Source: Jidongwangia harbinensis (GTDB lineage Bacteria > Actinomycetota > Actinomycetes > Mycobacteriales > Micromonosporaceae). From it: a stretch of 64,000 nt of DNA. Shown here in pieces: positions 8,836 through 17,922 of the stretch (its first letter is position 1; every line of letters begins with the position of its first letter). Location: positions 372,001-436,000 of the forward strand of contig NZ_JAIWNC010000002.1 in NCBI RefSeq assembly GCF_020216025.1. Direction: 5' to 3'. Made by a program: the position numbers and the translations under genes. Under the pieces are notes generated by a model, which made no database searches, was not told the origin of the DNA, and saw only the letters and a list, made by a program, of their open reading frames with translations.

Positions 8836-10794
8836 TCAGGCGGCGCGGCGCGGCGCGGCGGGTGGGAGCGTGAACCAGAACGTCGCGCCGCGGCCGTCCT
8901 CACCCTCGGCCCAGATCTCCCCGCCGTGGCGCTCCACCGCCCGGTGCACCGTGGTCAGGCCGATGCCGGTGCCGGGGAACTCGGCGGCGTCGTGCAGCCG
9001 GGCGAACGGCCGGAACAACTCGCCGGCCTGGCCGGCCGGGAAGCCCGCGCCGTTGTCCCGGACGAAGAACCGCGCCGACACGCAGCCGACCTCGATCACC
9101 GGCAGGTCCACCCGCCGGGTGAACTTGACCGCGTTGTTGATCAGGTTCTCCAGGATCACCCGGGTCAGGCCCAGGTCGGCGTCCACCGTCATGCCGTCGT
9201 GCACGGCGAAGCCGACCTTGCGGTCCGGCTCGCGGGCCAGCACCTCCGTGGCCACCTCCCGCGCGGTGGCGCTGAGGTCCACCGGCTCCCGGCGCAACTC
9301 GCCGCGGCTGGCCCGGGCCAGGAGCAGCAGCGACTCGACCAGGTCGGCCATCCGCTGCGCGGCGGCGTGGATGCGCTGCACCCGGTGCCGGGCAACGTCG
9401 CCGAGCGGCTCGTCGTCCTCGTCCAGGATGGTCTCGGCGAAGCTGCTGATCACCTGCAACGGACCGCGCAGGTCGTGCGACACCGAACCGCTGAACGCCT
9501 CCAGCTCCCGGTTGCGCCACTCCAGCTCCTCGACCAGCGCGGCGCGGGTCTCGGCGAGCTGGCGGGCGGCCCGTTCCTCGGTGGCCTCCAACTCGCGGCG
9601 CATCAGCTCCTCGCGGATGCGGCGGCTCTCGTCCTGCGACTGCTTGCGCCGGATCTGGGTACGCACGTGCACCCGCAGCGCCTCCGGCCCGTCGTCGGCC
9701 GGCACGTAGTCGTCGGCGCCGGCGGCCAGGCACTCCAGCATCGCGTCGTCGTGCCCGCCGGTCATGATCAGCGGAACGTCGCCGACCTGCGGCACCTCCT
9801 TGATCCGCCGGCACGCCTCCCGCCCGGAGTCGGCCACGCCGTCCAGGCCCAGCACGATGCAGTCGACCGGCTGCGCGGCCAGCAACTCCAGCGCGTCCGA
9901 GGCGGTGGCGGCCGGCACCACGTCGTACCCGTCGGAGCGCAGCGCGTCGCCGAGCCGGTCCAGCTGGCGCCGGTCCGGGGAGAGCGCGAGCACCTTGCTG
10001 GGACCGTGCGGGCTGCCGGTCGCCTCGATCGGCAACTGTTCGGCACTCTGCCGCAGCACCGCCGCCAGCTTCGCCAGCACCACCGCCAGGTCCTGCTGCT
10101 TGCGGACGAACCCGTCGGCGCCCGCCTCCAGCATCTGCACCTCGGTGGCGTAGTCGTCGGCCGCCGTCATCAACAGGCACGGGGTGTCGCGCAACGCCGG
10201 GTCCAGGCGCATCCGCCGGATCACCGTGGCGCCGTCGATGCCGGGCATCACGCCGTCCACCACCACGGCCGCCGGGCGCCGCTCCGCCGCCGTGCGCAGT
10301 CCCTCCTCGCCGGACGGGGCGGTGAGCACCGCGTACCCCTCGGCCTCCAGCAGTTCCCGCAGCCGCTCCCGGAACGTCATGCTGTCGTCGATCACCAGCA
10401 CGGTGGTGCGGTCGTCCGGGCTGTACGGGTCCCCGAGCAGCTGCCGGACCCGGGCCACCACGTAACCCGCGTCGTACGGCTTGCCCACGTACTCGTCCGC
10501 GCCGGTGCGCAGGCCGTGCAGCCGGTCGGCCACCTCGGTCTCGCTGGACAGCAGCACGGTGGCGATGTGCGCCAGGTCCGGGTCGGCGCGCAGCTCGCGC
10601 AGCAGCTCCACCCCGTCCGCGTCGGGCAGCACCACGTCCAGCACCGCGGCGTCGAAGTCGCGCGCGGCGAACGCGGCCCGGGCCTCGGCGCCGGTCGCGC
10701 ACAGCACCGAGGTGAAGCCGTCGGCGGTGAACGCCTCGTGCAGATCCATCCGCACGGTCAGGCTGTCGTCCACGATCAGCACGGTGTGGTTCAT
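8836..10794 (-). CDS. Hybrid histidine kinase with three N-terminal receiver domains
   Basis: 652 residues, no membrane segment. Receiver 1 (residues ~3-120) has DD9-10 and phospho-acceptor Asp53 (AAVLDVVLPD); receiver 2 (~130-250) has VLVIDDS and VVVDGVMPG; receiver 3 (~265-385) is degenerate, with CIVLGLDG at the acceptor position so that the aspartate is replaced by glycine. A coiled-coil linker (~390-440) leads to a HisKA domain (SVSHDLRGPLQVI, phospho-acceptor His) and a HATPase_c domain (ENLINNAVKFT, DNGAGFP, GTGIGLTTV). It is the last gene of the chemosensory operon and its ATG overlaps the cheB stop. The position is that of the output regulator; receivers 1 and 2 are probable targets of the CheA-like kinase, making this a phosphorelay hub (inference). 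Its own downstream partner is not in the window. Confidence 0.93.
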   Translation of the reverse strand: MNHTVLIVDDSLTVRMDLHEAFTADGFTSVLCATGAEARAAFAARDFDAAVLDVVLPDADGVELLRELRADPDLAHIATVLLSSETEVADRLHGLRTGADEYVGKPYDAGYVVARVRQLLGDPYSPDDRTTVLVIDDSMTFRERLRELLEAEGYAVLTAPSGEEGLRTAAERRPAAVVVDGVMPGIDGATVIRRMRLDPALRDTPCLLMTAADDYATEVQMLEAGADGFVRKQQDLAVVLAKLAAVLRQSAEQLPIEATGSPHGPSKVLALSPDRRQLDRLGDALRSDGYDVVPAATASDALELLAAQPVDCIVLGLDGVADSGREACRRIKEVPQVGDVPLIMTGGHDDAMLECLAAGADDYVPADDGPEALRVHVRTQIRRKQSQDESRRIREELMRRELEATEERAARQLAETRAALVEELEWRNRELEAFSGSVSHDLRGPLQVISSFAETILDEDDEPLGDVARHRVQRIHAAAQRMADLVESLLLLARASRGELRREPVDLSATAREVATEVLAREPDRKVGFAVHDGMTVDADLGLTRVILENLINNAVKFTRRVDLPVIEVGCVSARFFVRDNGAGFPAGQAGELFRPFARLHDAAEFPGTGIGLTTVHRAVERHGGEIWAEGEDGRGATFWFTLPPAAPRRAA

Positions 10795-11870
10795 CGCCGC
10801 GCCCCGCTGGTCACGGCGAGTTCGGCCAGGCGGGCGGCGATCCGGGCGGGCGGCAGGATGTGTCCGGCGGCACCGCTGAGCGCGGCCTCCCGGGGCATGC
10901 CGTACACCACGCAGCTCGCCTCGTCCTGGGCGAACGTGACCGCGCCCTGGGCCCGCATCCGCAGCAGCCCGTCGGCGCCGTCCCGGCCCATCCCGGTCAG
11001 CACGCAGCCGGCCGCGGCCGCGCGGTACTCCGCGGCCACCGACTCGAACAGCACGTCGACCGACGGGCGGCAGGAGTGCCGGGGCGGTCCGTCGCTGAGC
11101 CGGACGACGCCGTTGTGCACGTACATGTGCCGGTCCGGCGGGGCGAGCAGTACCCGGCCGCCGAGCGAGCTGATCACCATGCCGTCCAGGCCGTAGCTGA
11201 CCCGGTGCCCGGTCTGGTCGGCCAGCCAGTCGGAGAACGCCACCGCGAACGGCTCGCTGGCCGCGATGTGCTGCACGCACAGCACCGGCGGCCGGAAGCC
11301 GGACGGCAGCGCCCGCAGCAGCTGGGTGAGCGCGCCCGGGCCGCCGGTCGACGCGCCGATCGCGACCATCCGCAGCTCGTTCCCGTCGGACCCGGCCGGC
11401 TCGGACACCGCCGTCGGCGCGGCGGCGGGCGGTGCGGCCCGTCCGCGTCCGTCCAGCCGGGCCCGCGGATGGGTGATCACCCGGATCCGGGACACCAGCC
11501 GCACCGCGGCGCACAGCCGCCGCCCCCAGCTCGCGTCGGAGTCGTCGCCGCGCGGCTTCTCCAGCACGTCCAGGGCACCGGCGGCGAGCGCGTTGTAGGT
11601 GCTGAACAACTCGCGCCGGTCCGCGGACGACACCACCAGGATCGGCGTCGGGAACTCCGCCATGATCTGCTCGGTGGCCTGCAGACCGGTCATCACCGGC
11701 AGCATCATGTCCATCGTCACCACGTCCGGGCGCAGCCGGCCGCACAGCTCGACCGCCTGCCCGCCGTCGTGGGCCTCGCCGACGACCACCAGGTCCGGAT
11801 CGGCGGCCAGCGACGCGCGCAGGTGGTGCCGCATGGTCGCCGAGTCCTCCACCACCAGGACCCGGATCAC
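10791..11870 (-). CDS. cheB: CheB protein-glutamate methylesterase
   Basis: 359 residues from GTG 11870. N-terminal receiver (1-120) with ED8-9 and phospho-acceptor Asp54 in VTMDMMLPVMTG, a proline/alanine-rich linker, and a C-terminal methylesterase domain (~165-355). The catalytic triad is recognisable: Ser in IGASTGGPGAL, His in CVQHIAAS, Asp in LTGMGRDGADG. It removes methyl groups from (or deamidates) receptor glutamates/glutamines, opposing CheR. The GTG overlaps the CheA stop and the gene's stop overlaps the hybrid kinase start, so all are translationally coupled. It corresponds to WspF in a Wsp-type system. Confidence 0.96.
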   Translation of the reverse strand: MIRVLVVEDSATMRHHLRASLAADPDLVVVGEAHDGGQAVELCGRLRPDVVTMDMMLPVMTGLQATEQIMAEFPTPILVVSSADRRELFSTYNALAAGALDVLEKPRGDDSDASWGRRLCAAVRLVSRIRVITHPRARLDGRGRAAPPAAAPTAVSEPAGSDGNELRMVAIGASTGGPGALTQLLRALPSGFRPPVLCVQHIAASEPFAVAFSDWLADQTGHRVSYGLDGMVISSLGGRVLLAPPDRHMYVHNGVVRLSDGPPRHSCRPSVDVLFESVAAEYRAAAAGCVLTGMGRDGADGLLRMRAQGAVTFAQDEASCVVYGMPREAALSGAAGHILPPARIAARLAELAVTSGARR

Positions 11871-13957
11871 GAGGGCACCAGCCGGCGGATGTGCGCGAGC
11901 AGTTCCTCCTGGTCGAACTCGCCCTTCACCACGTACGCGTCCGCACCCACCTCGGCGCCGCGCTGCCGGTCCTCGGCGCTGGACCGGGAGCTGACCAGGA
12001 TCGCCGGCACCCCGGACAGCGCCGGGTCCGCCCGGGTCCGCGCGACGAAGGTGAACCCGTCGATGCCGGGCATGTCGATGTCGGTGAGGAACAGCCCGTA
12101 CCGGCGGGCCCGCGCCTTCGTCAGGCCCTCCTCGCCGGACGCCGCCAGATCGACCTGGTAGCCGGCCGACTCGAGAATGGAGCGTTCCAGCATCCGGGTG
12201 GTCAGCGAGTCGTCGATGATCAGGATGGGCAGCCGCTCCACCGCGGCGGGCACGGCGCCGGCCTGCACGTGCCGGCCGTTCCGGGCCGCCGCCACCAGAC
12301 CCTGGGCGTCCAGCACCAGGCGCGGGTTGCCGTCCAGGTCCATCGCGACGCCGCCGATCACCGGTGCCGCCGGGGCGAGCTTCGGCAGCGGGCGCACCAC
12401 CAGGGTGGACGTGCCGGCGAGCCGGTCCACGCCCACCGCGACCGCCTCGCCGTCGGCGGCCAGCACCACGGCGACGCCGGGCGGGCCGCTGTCCGGCACG
12501 GCCGCGCCGGCGTACAGCACGCCGGCCAGCGACAGGAACGGCAGCGCCCGGCCCTCGTGCGCCATCCGGCCGGTGGCCGCGGCGGTGGCGGCCTGGTCCG
12601 GCAGCAGGCGTACGCAGGTCCGCACGGCGTCCAGCGGCACGGTGGCCACGGTGCCCGCCGCCTCCAGCACCAGGCCCTGCACGCTGAGCAGTGCCAGCGG
12701 GACGACCAGTTCCACGGTGGCGCCCCGCCCGGCCTCGGAGCCGAGCGTGACCGCCCCGTCCAGCTGGTCCGCCACGTCCCGGGCGACGTCCAGGCCGATG
12801 CCGCGCCCGGACACCTCGGTGACCCCGGCGGACGTGCTGATCCCGCCGCGCAGGAGCAGATCCAGCAGCGCCCGCTCGTCCGGCTCCGGTGCGCCCGGTG
12901 CCAGCCGTCCCCGCGCCCGGGCGGCCCGGCGGATCGCCGCGACGTCGAAACCGCGGCCGTCGTCCGTACACCGGAAGGCCGCGAAGCGCCCGCGTCGCTC
13001 GACCTCGACGACCACCGTGCCCTCGGCGGGTTTGCCGGCCGCCGCGCGGTCCGCGGCGGGCTCGATGCCGTGCGCCACCGCGTTGCGGACCACGTGCAGG
13101 AAGGCGCCGTTGACCAGCGCCAGCACGTGCGGGTCCAGGCGCAGGTCGCCGCCGCGGCCCTCGAACCGCACCCGCTTGCCCTGCCCGTCGGCGGCGTCCC
13201 GGACGGCCCGGTGCAGCGCGGTGAACACGGTCGAGGCGGCGACCAGGCGGAGCCGTTCGGCCCGGCCGCGGATCTCGTCCAGCTCGCGTTCCACCTGCTC
13301 CACGCTGTCGGTGAGCCGGCGGCCCAGCGCGCTCAGGTCGGCGGCCAGCCGCAACGCGCCCAGCCGGGCGGTGTCCGCGCCGCCGGCCCGGGCGGACCGC
13401 AACTGGTCGGCGAGGTTCTCCGCGGTGCGGTGCAGCCGGTCCAGCGCGTGCGCGCCGGTGCGCAGCGGCCCGAACCGGGCATGCGCCTCGCCGATCGCGT
13501 CCAGCAGGTCGTCGACGTCCGCGGTGGCGGCCCGCGGCGGCGGTGCGGTCTCCGGCGGCACGCCCGGCTCCAGCTGCCCGGCGACCGGCCCGGCGACCGG
13601 CCCGGTGGCCGGGGGAGGGGCCGGCACGTCCGCGCCCGGCGCCGGGGCCGGCTCCAGCGCGGCGACCCGGGCCTCGATCTCGTCGTTGAGCCGGAGCAGT
13701 TCGCGCATCTGGTCGGTGGCCAGCGGCGCGTCCTCGGTCCGGTGCGGGATCAGCACCTCCTCGAACTCGTGTGCCCGGTCGGCGATCTCCTGCTGCTTGA
13801 CCACCCGGGCGGCGCCCTTGAGCGTGTGCGCGAACCGCAGCAGCCGGGCCACCAGGTCCGGGCCGGGCTGCTGGTCGAGGTCGAGCACGCCGGCGCTGAT
13901 TTGATCGACCAGTTCCCGGGCCTCGATCCGGAAGTACCGCAGCGGATCTCCGCTCAT
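11867..13957 (-). CDS. cheA: CheA-type kinase fused to a C-terminal receiver (CheA-REC, WspE-like)
   Basis: 696 residues. An N-terminal HPt domain carries [13 protein letters not shown] with His44 as phospho-acceptor. There is no clear P2 (CheY-docking) domain; an alanine/proline-rich linker leads to a dimerisation helix pair (~175-260), a HATPase_c domain ([30 protein letters not shown]), a CheW-like P5 domain (~430-555) and a receiver (~570-690; [11 protein letters not shown], acceptor Asp in [10 protein letters not shown], Lys in YVVKGEF). This HPt-kinase-CheW-REC order is that of WspE, FrzE and other alternative-function chemosensory kinases, not of the flagellar CheA. The attached receiver may act as a phosphate sink or switch. 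The start overlaps the receptor gene stop (ATGA). Confidence 0.95.
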   Translation of the reverse strand: MSGDPLRYFRIEARELVDQISAGVLDLDQQPGPDLVARLLRFAHTLKGAARVVKQQEIADRAHEFEEVLIPHRTEDAPLATDQMRELLRLNDEIEARVAALEPAPAPGADVPAPPPATGPVAGPVAGQLEPGVPPETAPPPRAATADVDDLLDAIGEAHARFGPLRTGAHALDRLHRTAENLADQLRSARAGGADTARLGALRLAADLSALGRRLTDSVEQVERELDEIRGRAERLRLVAASTVFTALHRAVRDAADGQGKRVRFEGRGGDLRLDPHVLALVNGAFLHVVRNAVAHGIEPAADRAAAGKPAEGTVVVEVERRGRFAAFRCTDDGRGFDVAAIRRAARARGRLAPGAPEPDERALLDLLLRGGISTSAGVTEVSGRGIGLDVARDVADQLDGAVTLGSEAGRGATVELVVPLALLSVQGLVLEAAGTVATVPLDAVRTCVRLLPDQAATAAATGRMAHEGRALPFLSLAGVLYAGAAVPDSGPPGVAVVLAADGEAVAVGVDRLAGTSTLVVRPLPKLAPAAPVIGGVAMDLDGNPRLVLDAQGLVAAARNGRHVQAGAVPAAVERLPILIIDDSLTTRMLERSILESAGYQVDLAASGEEGLTKARARRYGLFLTDIDMPGIDGFTFVARTRADPALSGVPAILVSSRSSAEDRQRGAEVGADAYVVKGEFDQEELLAHIRRLVPS

Positions 13958-15426
13958 CCGTGCTTCCCCGTACCCACCAGTTCCAGGAGGTCACCGGAGA
14001 GCTTGGACAGGTGCGCGGCGGTCTGGCGGGTCTGCGTGGCGCTGGCCTCGGTCTCCCGGGTCACCCGGGCGGTGTCCGACGCGGCCACGTTCACCTGCTC
14101 CACCGCGGTCGTCTGCTGCTTGGTGGACAGCTCGATCTCCCGGGTGGCGTCGTTGGTGGTGGCCACCAGATGCGCGATCCGCCGGAACGAGCCGGTGGCG
14201 TCGTCGAACTGCCGGGCCCCGGCGTCGACGCTCTTCGCGCCGATCTCGGTGGCCATCACGGTGGTGTTGACGGCGCCCCGGACGTCGTCGATCAGCGCCC
14301 GGATCTCCTTGGCCGAGCCCGCGGTCCGGTCCGCCAGCTTGCGGATCTCGTCGGCCACCACGGCGAACCGGCGGCCCCACTCGCCCGCGCCGGTGGCCTC
14401 GATGGTCGCGTTGATGGCCAGGATGTTGGTCTGCTCGGCCAGCTCCGAGACCAGGTCGACCACGCCGCCGATCTGCTGGGACTTCTCGCCCAGCGCGAGC
14501 ATGTGCTGCACGATCAGATCCACCTGGGTACGGATCGCCGCGATCGACTGCCGGGTCTGGTCGATGGTGGCGTCGCCGGTGGCCGCGGCGTCCGCGGTGT
14601 CCTCGGCGATCTTCGAGACGCGCTGGGCGCTCTCCGCGATCTGCCGGGACGTGATGAGCAGCTCGCTGATCGTGGTGGTGATCTCGCTCATCGCGCTCGC
14701 CTGGTCCCGGCCGCCGGTGGCCTGCTGCGCGGCGGCGGCCTCCAGCTCCGCCGACGAACTCTGGATGTGGCCGACCGCGGCGCCGACCTCGCGGCGCAGG
14801 TCGCGGTTCAGCCGGTACGCGATCAGCGCCGCGCTCAGCATGGCCAGCAGGCCGAGCACCACGATGACCACGATCGCCTGGGTGGCCCGGACCGACGACG
14901 CGCGCTGCCGGGCCTGGACGTCCGCCCGGGTCCGCTCGGTCAGCGCGCTGATCGCGTTCTGCAGCGCCAGCCGGGACGGCGCCACCTCGGTGGCCTGCAA
15001 CTGGGCGATCGTGGTGAGGTTCTTCATGGCGCGGCGGCGTTCCAGCACCGGGTCGAGCACCTGGGAGTGCCGCTCCTCGGACCGGGACACGTCGTCCAGC
15101 AGCGCCACGGCGGTCGGGTCGGTGAGCGCGCCGCGCAGCTCGGCCACCTGGTCGAGGAAGGTGGTGCGGTCCGCCCGGGTGGCGTCCAGATAGTCCTGCC
15201 GGCCGTTCAGCAGGTACGCGCGGTAGTTGCCGATCCGCCGCTCCGCCGTGGTGTGCAGCCGCTCCGCGCCGGTCACGCCGTCGGCGGCCGCGGTGATCAC
15301 GTCGTCCTTGCTGTTCACCACGACGGTCAGGGCCAGCACCGAGGCGGCGCCCATGAGCAGGGTCAGCGCCACGGTGAGCCCGAATCCACCGGCCAGCTTG
15401 TTGCCGAAGGTACGTCCGGCCATCAT
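13954..15426 (-). CDS. Methyl-accepting chemoreceptor, CHASE3-like sensor, no HAMP
   Basis: 490 residues. TM1 (~13-36), an extracellular four-helix domain (~37-185) containing [18 protein letters not shown], which resembles the CHASE3 pattern, and TM2 (~190-212). The cytoplasmic part passes almost directly into the signalling coiled coil; I see no HAMP signature (no P-hinge plus DExG element) after TM2. The hairpin tip reads [18 protein letters not shown], differing from the usual [11 protein letters not shown] and from the receptor at 61-62.6 kb, so the two receptors probably belong to separate arrays. Gene order places it as the dedicated receptor (WspA position) of the operon. Ligand unknown; CHASE3-like and Wsp-type receptors may sense envelope or surface cues. 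Confidence 0.93.
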   Translation of the reverse strand: MMAGRTFGNKLAGGFGLTVALTLLMGAASVLALTVVVNSKDDVITAAADGVTGAERLHTTAERRIGNYRAYLLNGRQDYLDATRADRTTFLDQVAELRGALTDPTAVALLDDVSRSEERHSQVLDPVLERRRAMKNLTTIAQLQATEVAPSRLALQNAISALTERTRADVQARQRASSVRATQAIVVIVVLGLLAMLSAALIAYRLNRDLRREVGAAVGHIQSSSAELEAAAAQQATGGRDQASAMSEITTTISELLITSRQIAESAQRVSKIAEDTADAAATGDATIDQTRQSIAAIRTQVDLIVQHMLALGEKSQQIGGVVDLVSELAEQTNILAINATIEATGAGEWGRRFAVVADEIRKLADRTAGSAKEIRALIDDVRGAVNTTVMATEIGAKSVDAGARQFDDATGSFRRIAHLVATTNDATREIELSTKQQTTAVEQVNVAASDTARVTRETEASATQTRQTAAHLSKLSGDLLELVGTGKHG

Positions 15427-15429
15427 CGT

Positions 15430-15960
15430 CTATCGCTCCTCGTCCGCGTCGGTGTGTCCGGTCAGTGCGTGCACGGCGGCCCGGGCGGCCGGCAGGTCGA
15501 CGATCGCCCGGGTGCCGCCGGGCAGCGGCACCATGCCGCGCAGGCTGCCGCCGGCGTCGCCGGTCTCGGTGACGATCGTGTCGGCGGGCACCCGCAGATG
15601 CCCGTCCAGGCGGTGGAAGGCGAACGCCAGCGCCGGGGCACCGCCGACCAGCACCAGCCAGCGCGGGCGCTCCGGCAGCGGGTGGCCGAGCAGGGCGGCC
15701 AGGTCGTACACCGGCACGATGCCGCCGCCGAACCCGGCGACGCCGAGCAGCGCCGCGGCCGGGCCGGGCAGCGGGGTGACCGGCCGGTCCGGGAAGAGTC
15801 CGGCGGCCTGCGAGAGGCGCAGCGCGTACGGGTGGTCACCGGCCCGCACGGCCAGCAGTTCGACGTGCTCCCGGTCGTACCGGCGGGCCGGTTCGGCGAA
15901 CGAGCGGTCGAAGTCGGCGCGCAGGTCGGATCGGCGGATGCTCACCGTGTCGGGGCTCAT
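15430..15960 (-). CDS. cheW: CheW-like coupling protein (second, WspD position)
   Basis: 176 residues from ATG 15960. After a ~35-residue N-terminal extension it has one CheW fold: LLAVRAGDHPYALRLSQAAG, VAGFGGGIVPVYDLAALLG and a C-terminal VPLPGGTRAIVDLPA segment. CheW proteins link chemoreceptors to the CheA kinase. The start overlaps the cheR stop; the receptor gene begins 3 nt downstream. Two different CheW genes flanking a CheR-TPR gene reproduce the WspB-WspC-WspD order. Sequence is divergent from the first CheW, so the two probably have different partners (one receptor-facing, one CheR-facing) as proposed for Wsp; that is inference. Confidence 0.88.
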   Translation of the reverse strand: MSPDTVSIRRSDLRADFDRSFAEPARRYDREHVELLAVRAGDHPYALRLSQAAGLFPDRPVTPLPGPAAALLGVAGFGGGIVPVYDLAALLGHPLPERPRWLVLVGGAPALAFAFHRLDGHLRVPADTIVTETGDAGGSLRGMVPLPGGTRAIVDLPAARAAVHALTGHTDADEER

Positions 15961-17348
15961 CGGCGGCTCCCGCAGGCGTCGATCTCGGTGCGGCACAGGT
16001 GGCTCAGCGCGATCCGCCCGAAGCCGCCGCCGAACATCGCCAGCCGGTCGTCGCTCTCCCCGCGCAGCAGGTCCACCGCGCGGTCCAGTTCGGTCAGCGC
16101 GGTGCGGTGGTCGCCGCGGCGCCGGGCGAGCAGCCCGAGCCGGACCCGGGGCATGGCGAACGCCGGGTCCAGGTAGGCGGCCAGCCGGTAGTGCCCGATC
16201 GCGACGTCCACCGCGGCCCCGCCCTCCAGGCAGACGGCGAGCAGGTGGTGGGCGTCGGCGTCCAGCCCGTCCCGGTCGAGCAGCCGGCGGGCGGTGATCT
16301 CGGCGTCGTCGAGCCGCCCGGCCTGCGCCAGCAGGACCCCGTACAGCAGCAGGTCCGGCCGCGCCGGGTGGTCGGTCAGTGCGGCCTCGGCGAGGTCGAG
16401 CGCGTCGGCGAACCGTTCGGCGTGCAGCAGCGCGCGGATCCGGTCCGCGGCGGCGGCCGGCGGCGCCGCGGGCGGGCCGGGCGCCGGGTCCCGCCGTGGC
16501 GCTGCCGGTGCCGGTCCCGCCGCCGGTGCGGCCGGGGGGCGGCGATAGTAGAACGTGCCGTGGTCGTGTTGCGGTTCCAGGCCGTCGGGCCTGCTGCCCA
16601 GCGAGTCGGTGTGCCCGAGGAACAGGTAGCCGCCCGGGGCGAGGGCCCGGGTCATCCGCCGGACCAGCGCCGCCGCGGTGGCCGGGGTGAGGTACATCAG
16701 CAGGTTGCGGCAGAAGATCACGTCGTACAGGTCGGGCCGCCACAGCGCGGCGTCCTCGTCGGCGACGTTGTACTGCCGGAACCGGACCAGCTCGCGGATC
16801 TCCGGGAGCACCTCGTGGCCGCCGTCCCGGGGGCGGAACCAGCGTTGCCGTACCTCGTCCGGGGTCTCCCGCAGCGACCAGCCGGAGTAGCAGGCGCCGG
16901 CGGCCTTGCGCAGCATCGCCGGGTTGGCGTCCAGGCCCAGCACCGAGACGATCCAGTCCGGCCCGGGTGCCGCGGTCCGGGCGATGATCGCCAGGGTGTA
17001 CGCCTCCTCGCCGGACGAACTGCCCACCGACAGCAGCCGCAACGCCCGCCGCTCGGCCCGGGCGGCGATCCGTTCCGGCAGCACCGTGTCCGCCAGCGCC
17101 CGGAACTGTTCGCCGTGCCGGAAGAAGTACGTCTCGGTGATGGTCAGATCCTCGGCGATCGTGCTGATCTCCTCGCGCCACCCGCCCGCGCCGAGCCGGT
17201 CCAGGTACGCGCCGGCGTCCAGCCCCCGCGCCGCGGCCCGGGCGGCGAGTTCCTGCCCCAGGTGCGGCAGGTCGGCGTCGGCGAACGTCCAGCCCATCCG
17301 GGTGGCGAGCAGCGTGCGGAACCGGGCCAGGTGCTCGCCGCCGGTCAC
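15957..17348 (-). CDS. cheR: CheR methyltransferase with C-terminal TPR domain (WspC-like)
   Basis: 463 residues from GTG 17348. The CheR all-alpha N-terminal domain contains TITETYFFRHGEQFRAL (the conserved T-x-T-x-F-F-R segment); the SAM-binding domain has LLSVGSSSGEEAYTLAI and DVIFCRNLLMYL. A proline/alanine linker (~275-310) leads to three or so TPR-like helical pairs (~315-455). CheR methylates receptor glutamates using S-adenosylmethionine. The TPR extension is the mark of WspC/FrzF-type enzymes and usually provides protein contacts. The GTG overlaps the stop of the upstream CheW gene, and its stop overlaps the next CheW start. Confidence 0.95.
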   Translation of the reverse strand: MTGGEHLARFRTLLATRMGWTFADADLPHLGQELAARAAARGLDAGAYLDRLGAGGWREEISTIAEDLTITETYFFRHGEQFRALADTVLPERIAARAERRALRLLSVGSSSGEEAYTLAIIARTAAPGPDWIVSVLGLDANPAMLRKAAGACYSGWSLRETPDEVRQRWFRPRDGGHEVLPEIRELVRFRQYNVADEDAALWRPDLYDVIFCRNLLMYLTPATAAALVRRMTRALAPGGYLFLGHTDSLGSRPDGLEPQHDHGTFYYRRPPAAPAAGPAPAAPRRDPAPGPPAAPPAAAADRIRALLHAERFADALDLAEAALTDHPARPDLLLYGVLLAQAGRLDDAEITARRLLDRDGLDADAHHLLAVCLEGGAAVDVAIGHYRLAAYLDPAFAMPRVRLGLLARRRGDHRTALTELDRAVDLLRGESDDRLAMFGGGFGRIALSHLCRTEIDACGSRR

Positions 17349-17842
17349 TGGACCACCGCCGCTTCGGCGGCCGCGACCCAGACGTCGTCCGGCACCACCC
17401 GCATGCTCTGCAGCAGCAGGAGGGGCTCGCCGTCGAGCGTGCCGACGCCGGCGACCAGCGTGCCGGCCGCCCCGCCGAGCAGTGCGGTGTGCCGGGTCGC
17501 CGGGCCGTCCGCGGCGGTGGCGCGAATCCCGAGCACCGGACCGGTGGCGAACGCGACCGGACCCCGCTCGGTACGGACCGCGACGTACCGTTCGGGTGCG
17601 GCGCGCTCGCCGGCCAGCAGGCAGGCCACGTCGACCACCGGCGCCGGCACCCCGCGCATGATCGTCATCCCGGAGACGAACGAGGGCGTCCCGGCGAGCG
17701 GGCGGGTGGCCAGCGGTCGCATGATCTCGGCCACCTCGTCGAGCGGCAGCGCGCACAGCAGTGACCCGGCCCGGAACACGAGCGACATGGCGCCCGCGGA
17801 CTCAGGCTCCGCGGACTGCGCGGTATGCCCGGGCTGCCCCAT
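17345..17842 (-). CDS. cheW: CheW-like coupling protein (first gene of the operon)
   Basis: About 165 residues from ATG 17842; a GTG at 17848 and an ATG at 17788 (MSLVFRAGSLL, nearer the CheW fold) are alternatives and no clear ribosome site decides between them. The fold is recognisable from LVFRAGSLLCALPLDEVAEIM, SGMTIMRGVPAPVVDVACLL and a C-terminal strand pair. It is the promoter-proximal gene of the seven-gene chemosensory operon. The 80 nt upstream contain a short inverted repeat (GCGAA...TTCGC at 17876-17890) but no FliA-like promoter, unlike the chemotaxis genes at 59.7 kb. This argues for a separate, non-flagellar role. Confidence 0.85.
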   Translation of the reverse strand: MGQPGHTAQSAEPESAGAMSLVFRAGSLLCALPLDEVAEIMRPLATRPLAGTPSFVSGMTIMRGVPAPVVDVACLLAGERAAPERYVAVRTERGPVAFATGPVLGIRATAADGPATRHTALLGGAAGTLVAGVGTLDGEPLLLLQSMRVVPDDVWVAAAEAAVVQ

Positions 17843-17922
17843 TGGCACAGGTTAGCGACTGTATGCGGCCCATTAGCGAAAAACGTTCGCAGTGCTCCCG
17901 CTCGTTTCCGCCGGCCGGCGGG

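Noticed and set aside
17876..17890. GCGAA-N5-TTCGC as operator of the che operon
   Set aside because: A 5-bp arm inverted repeat is expected by chance; noted but not called as a feature.
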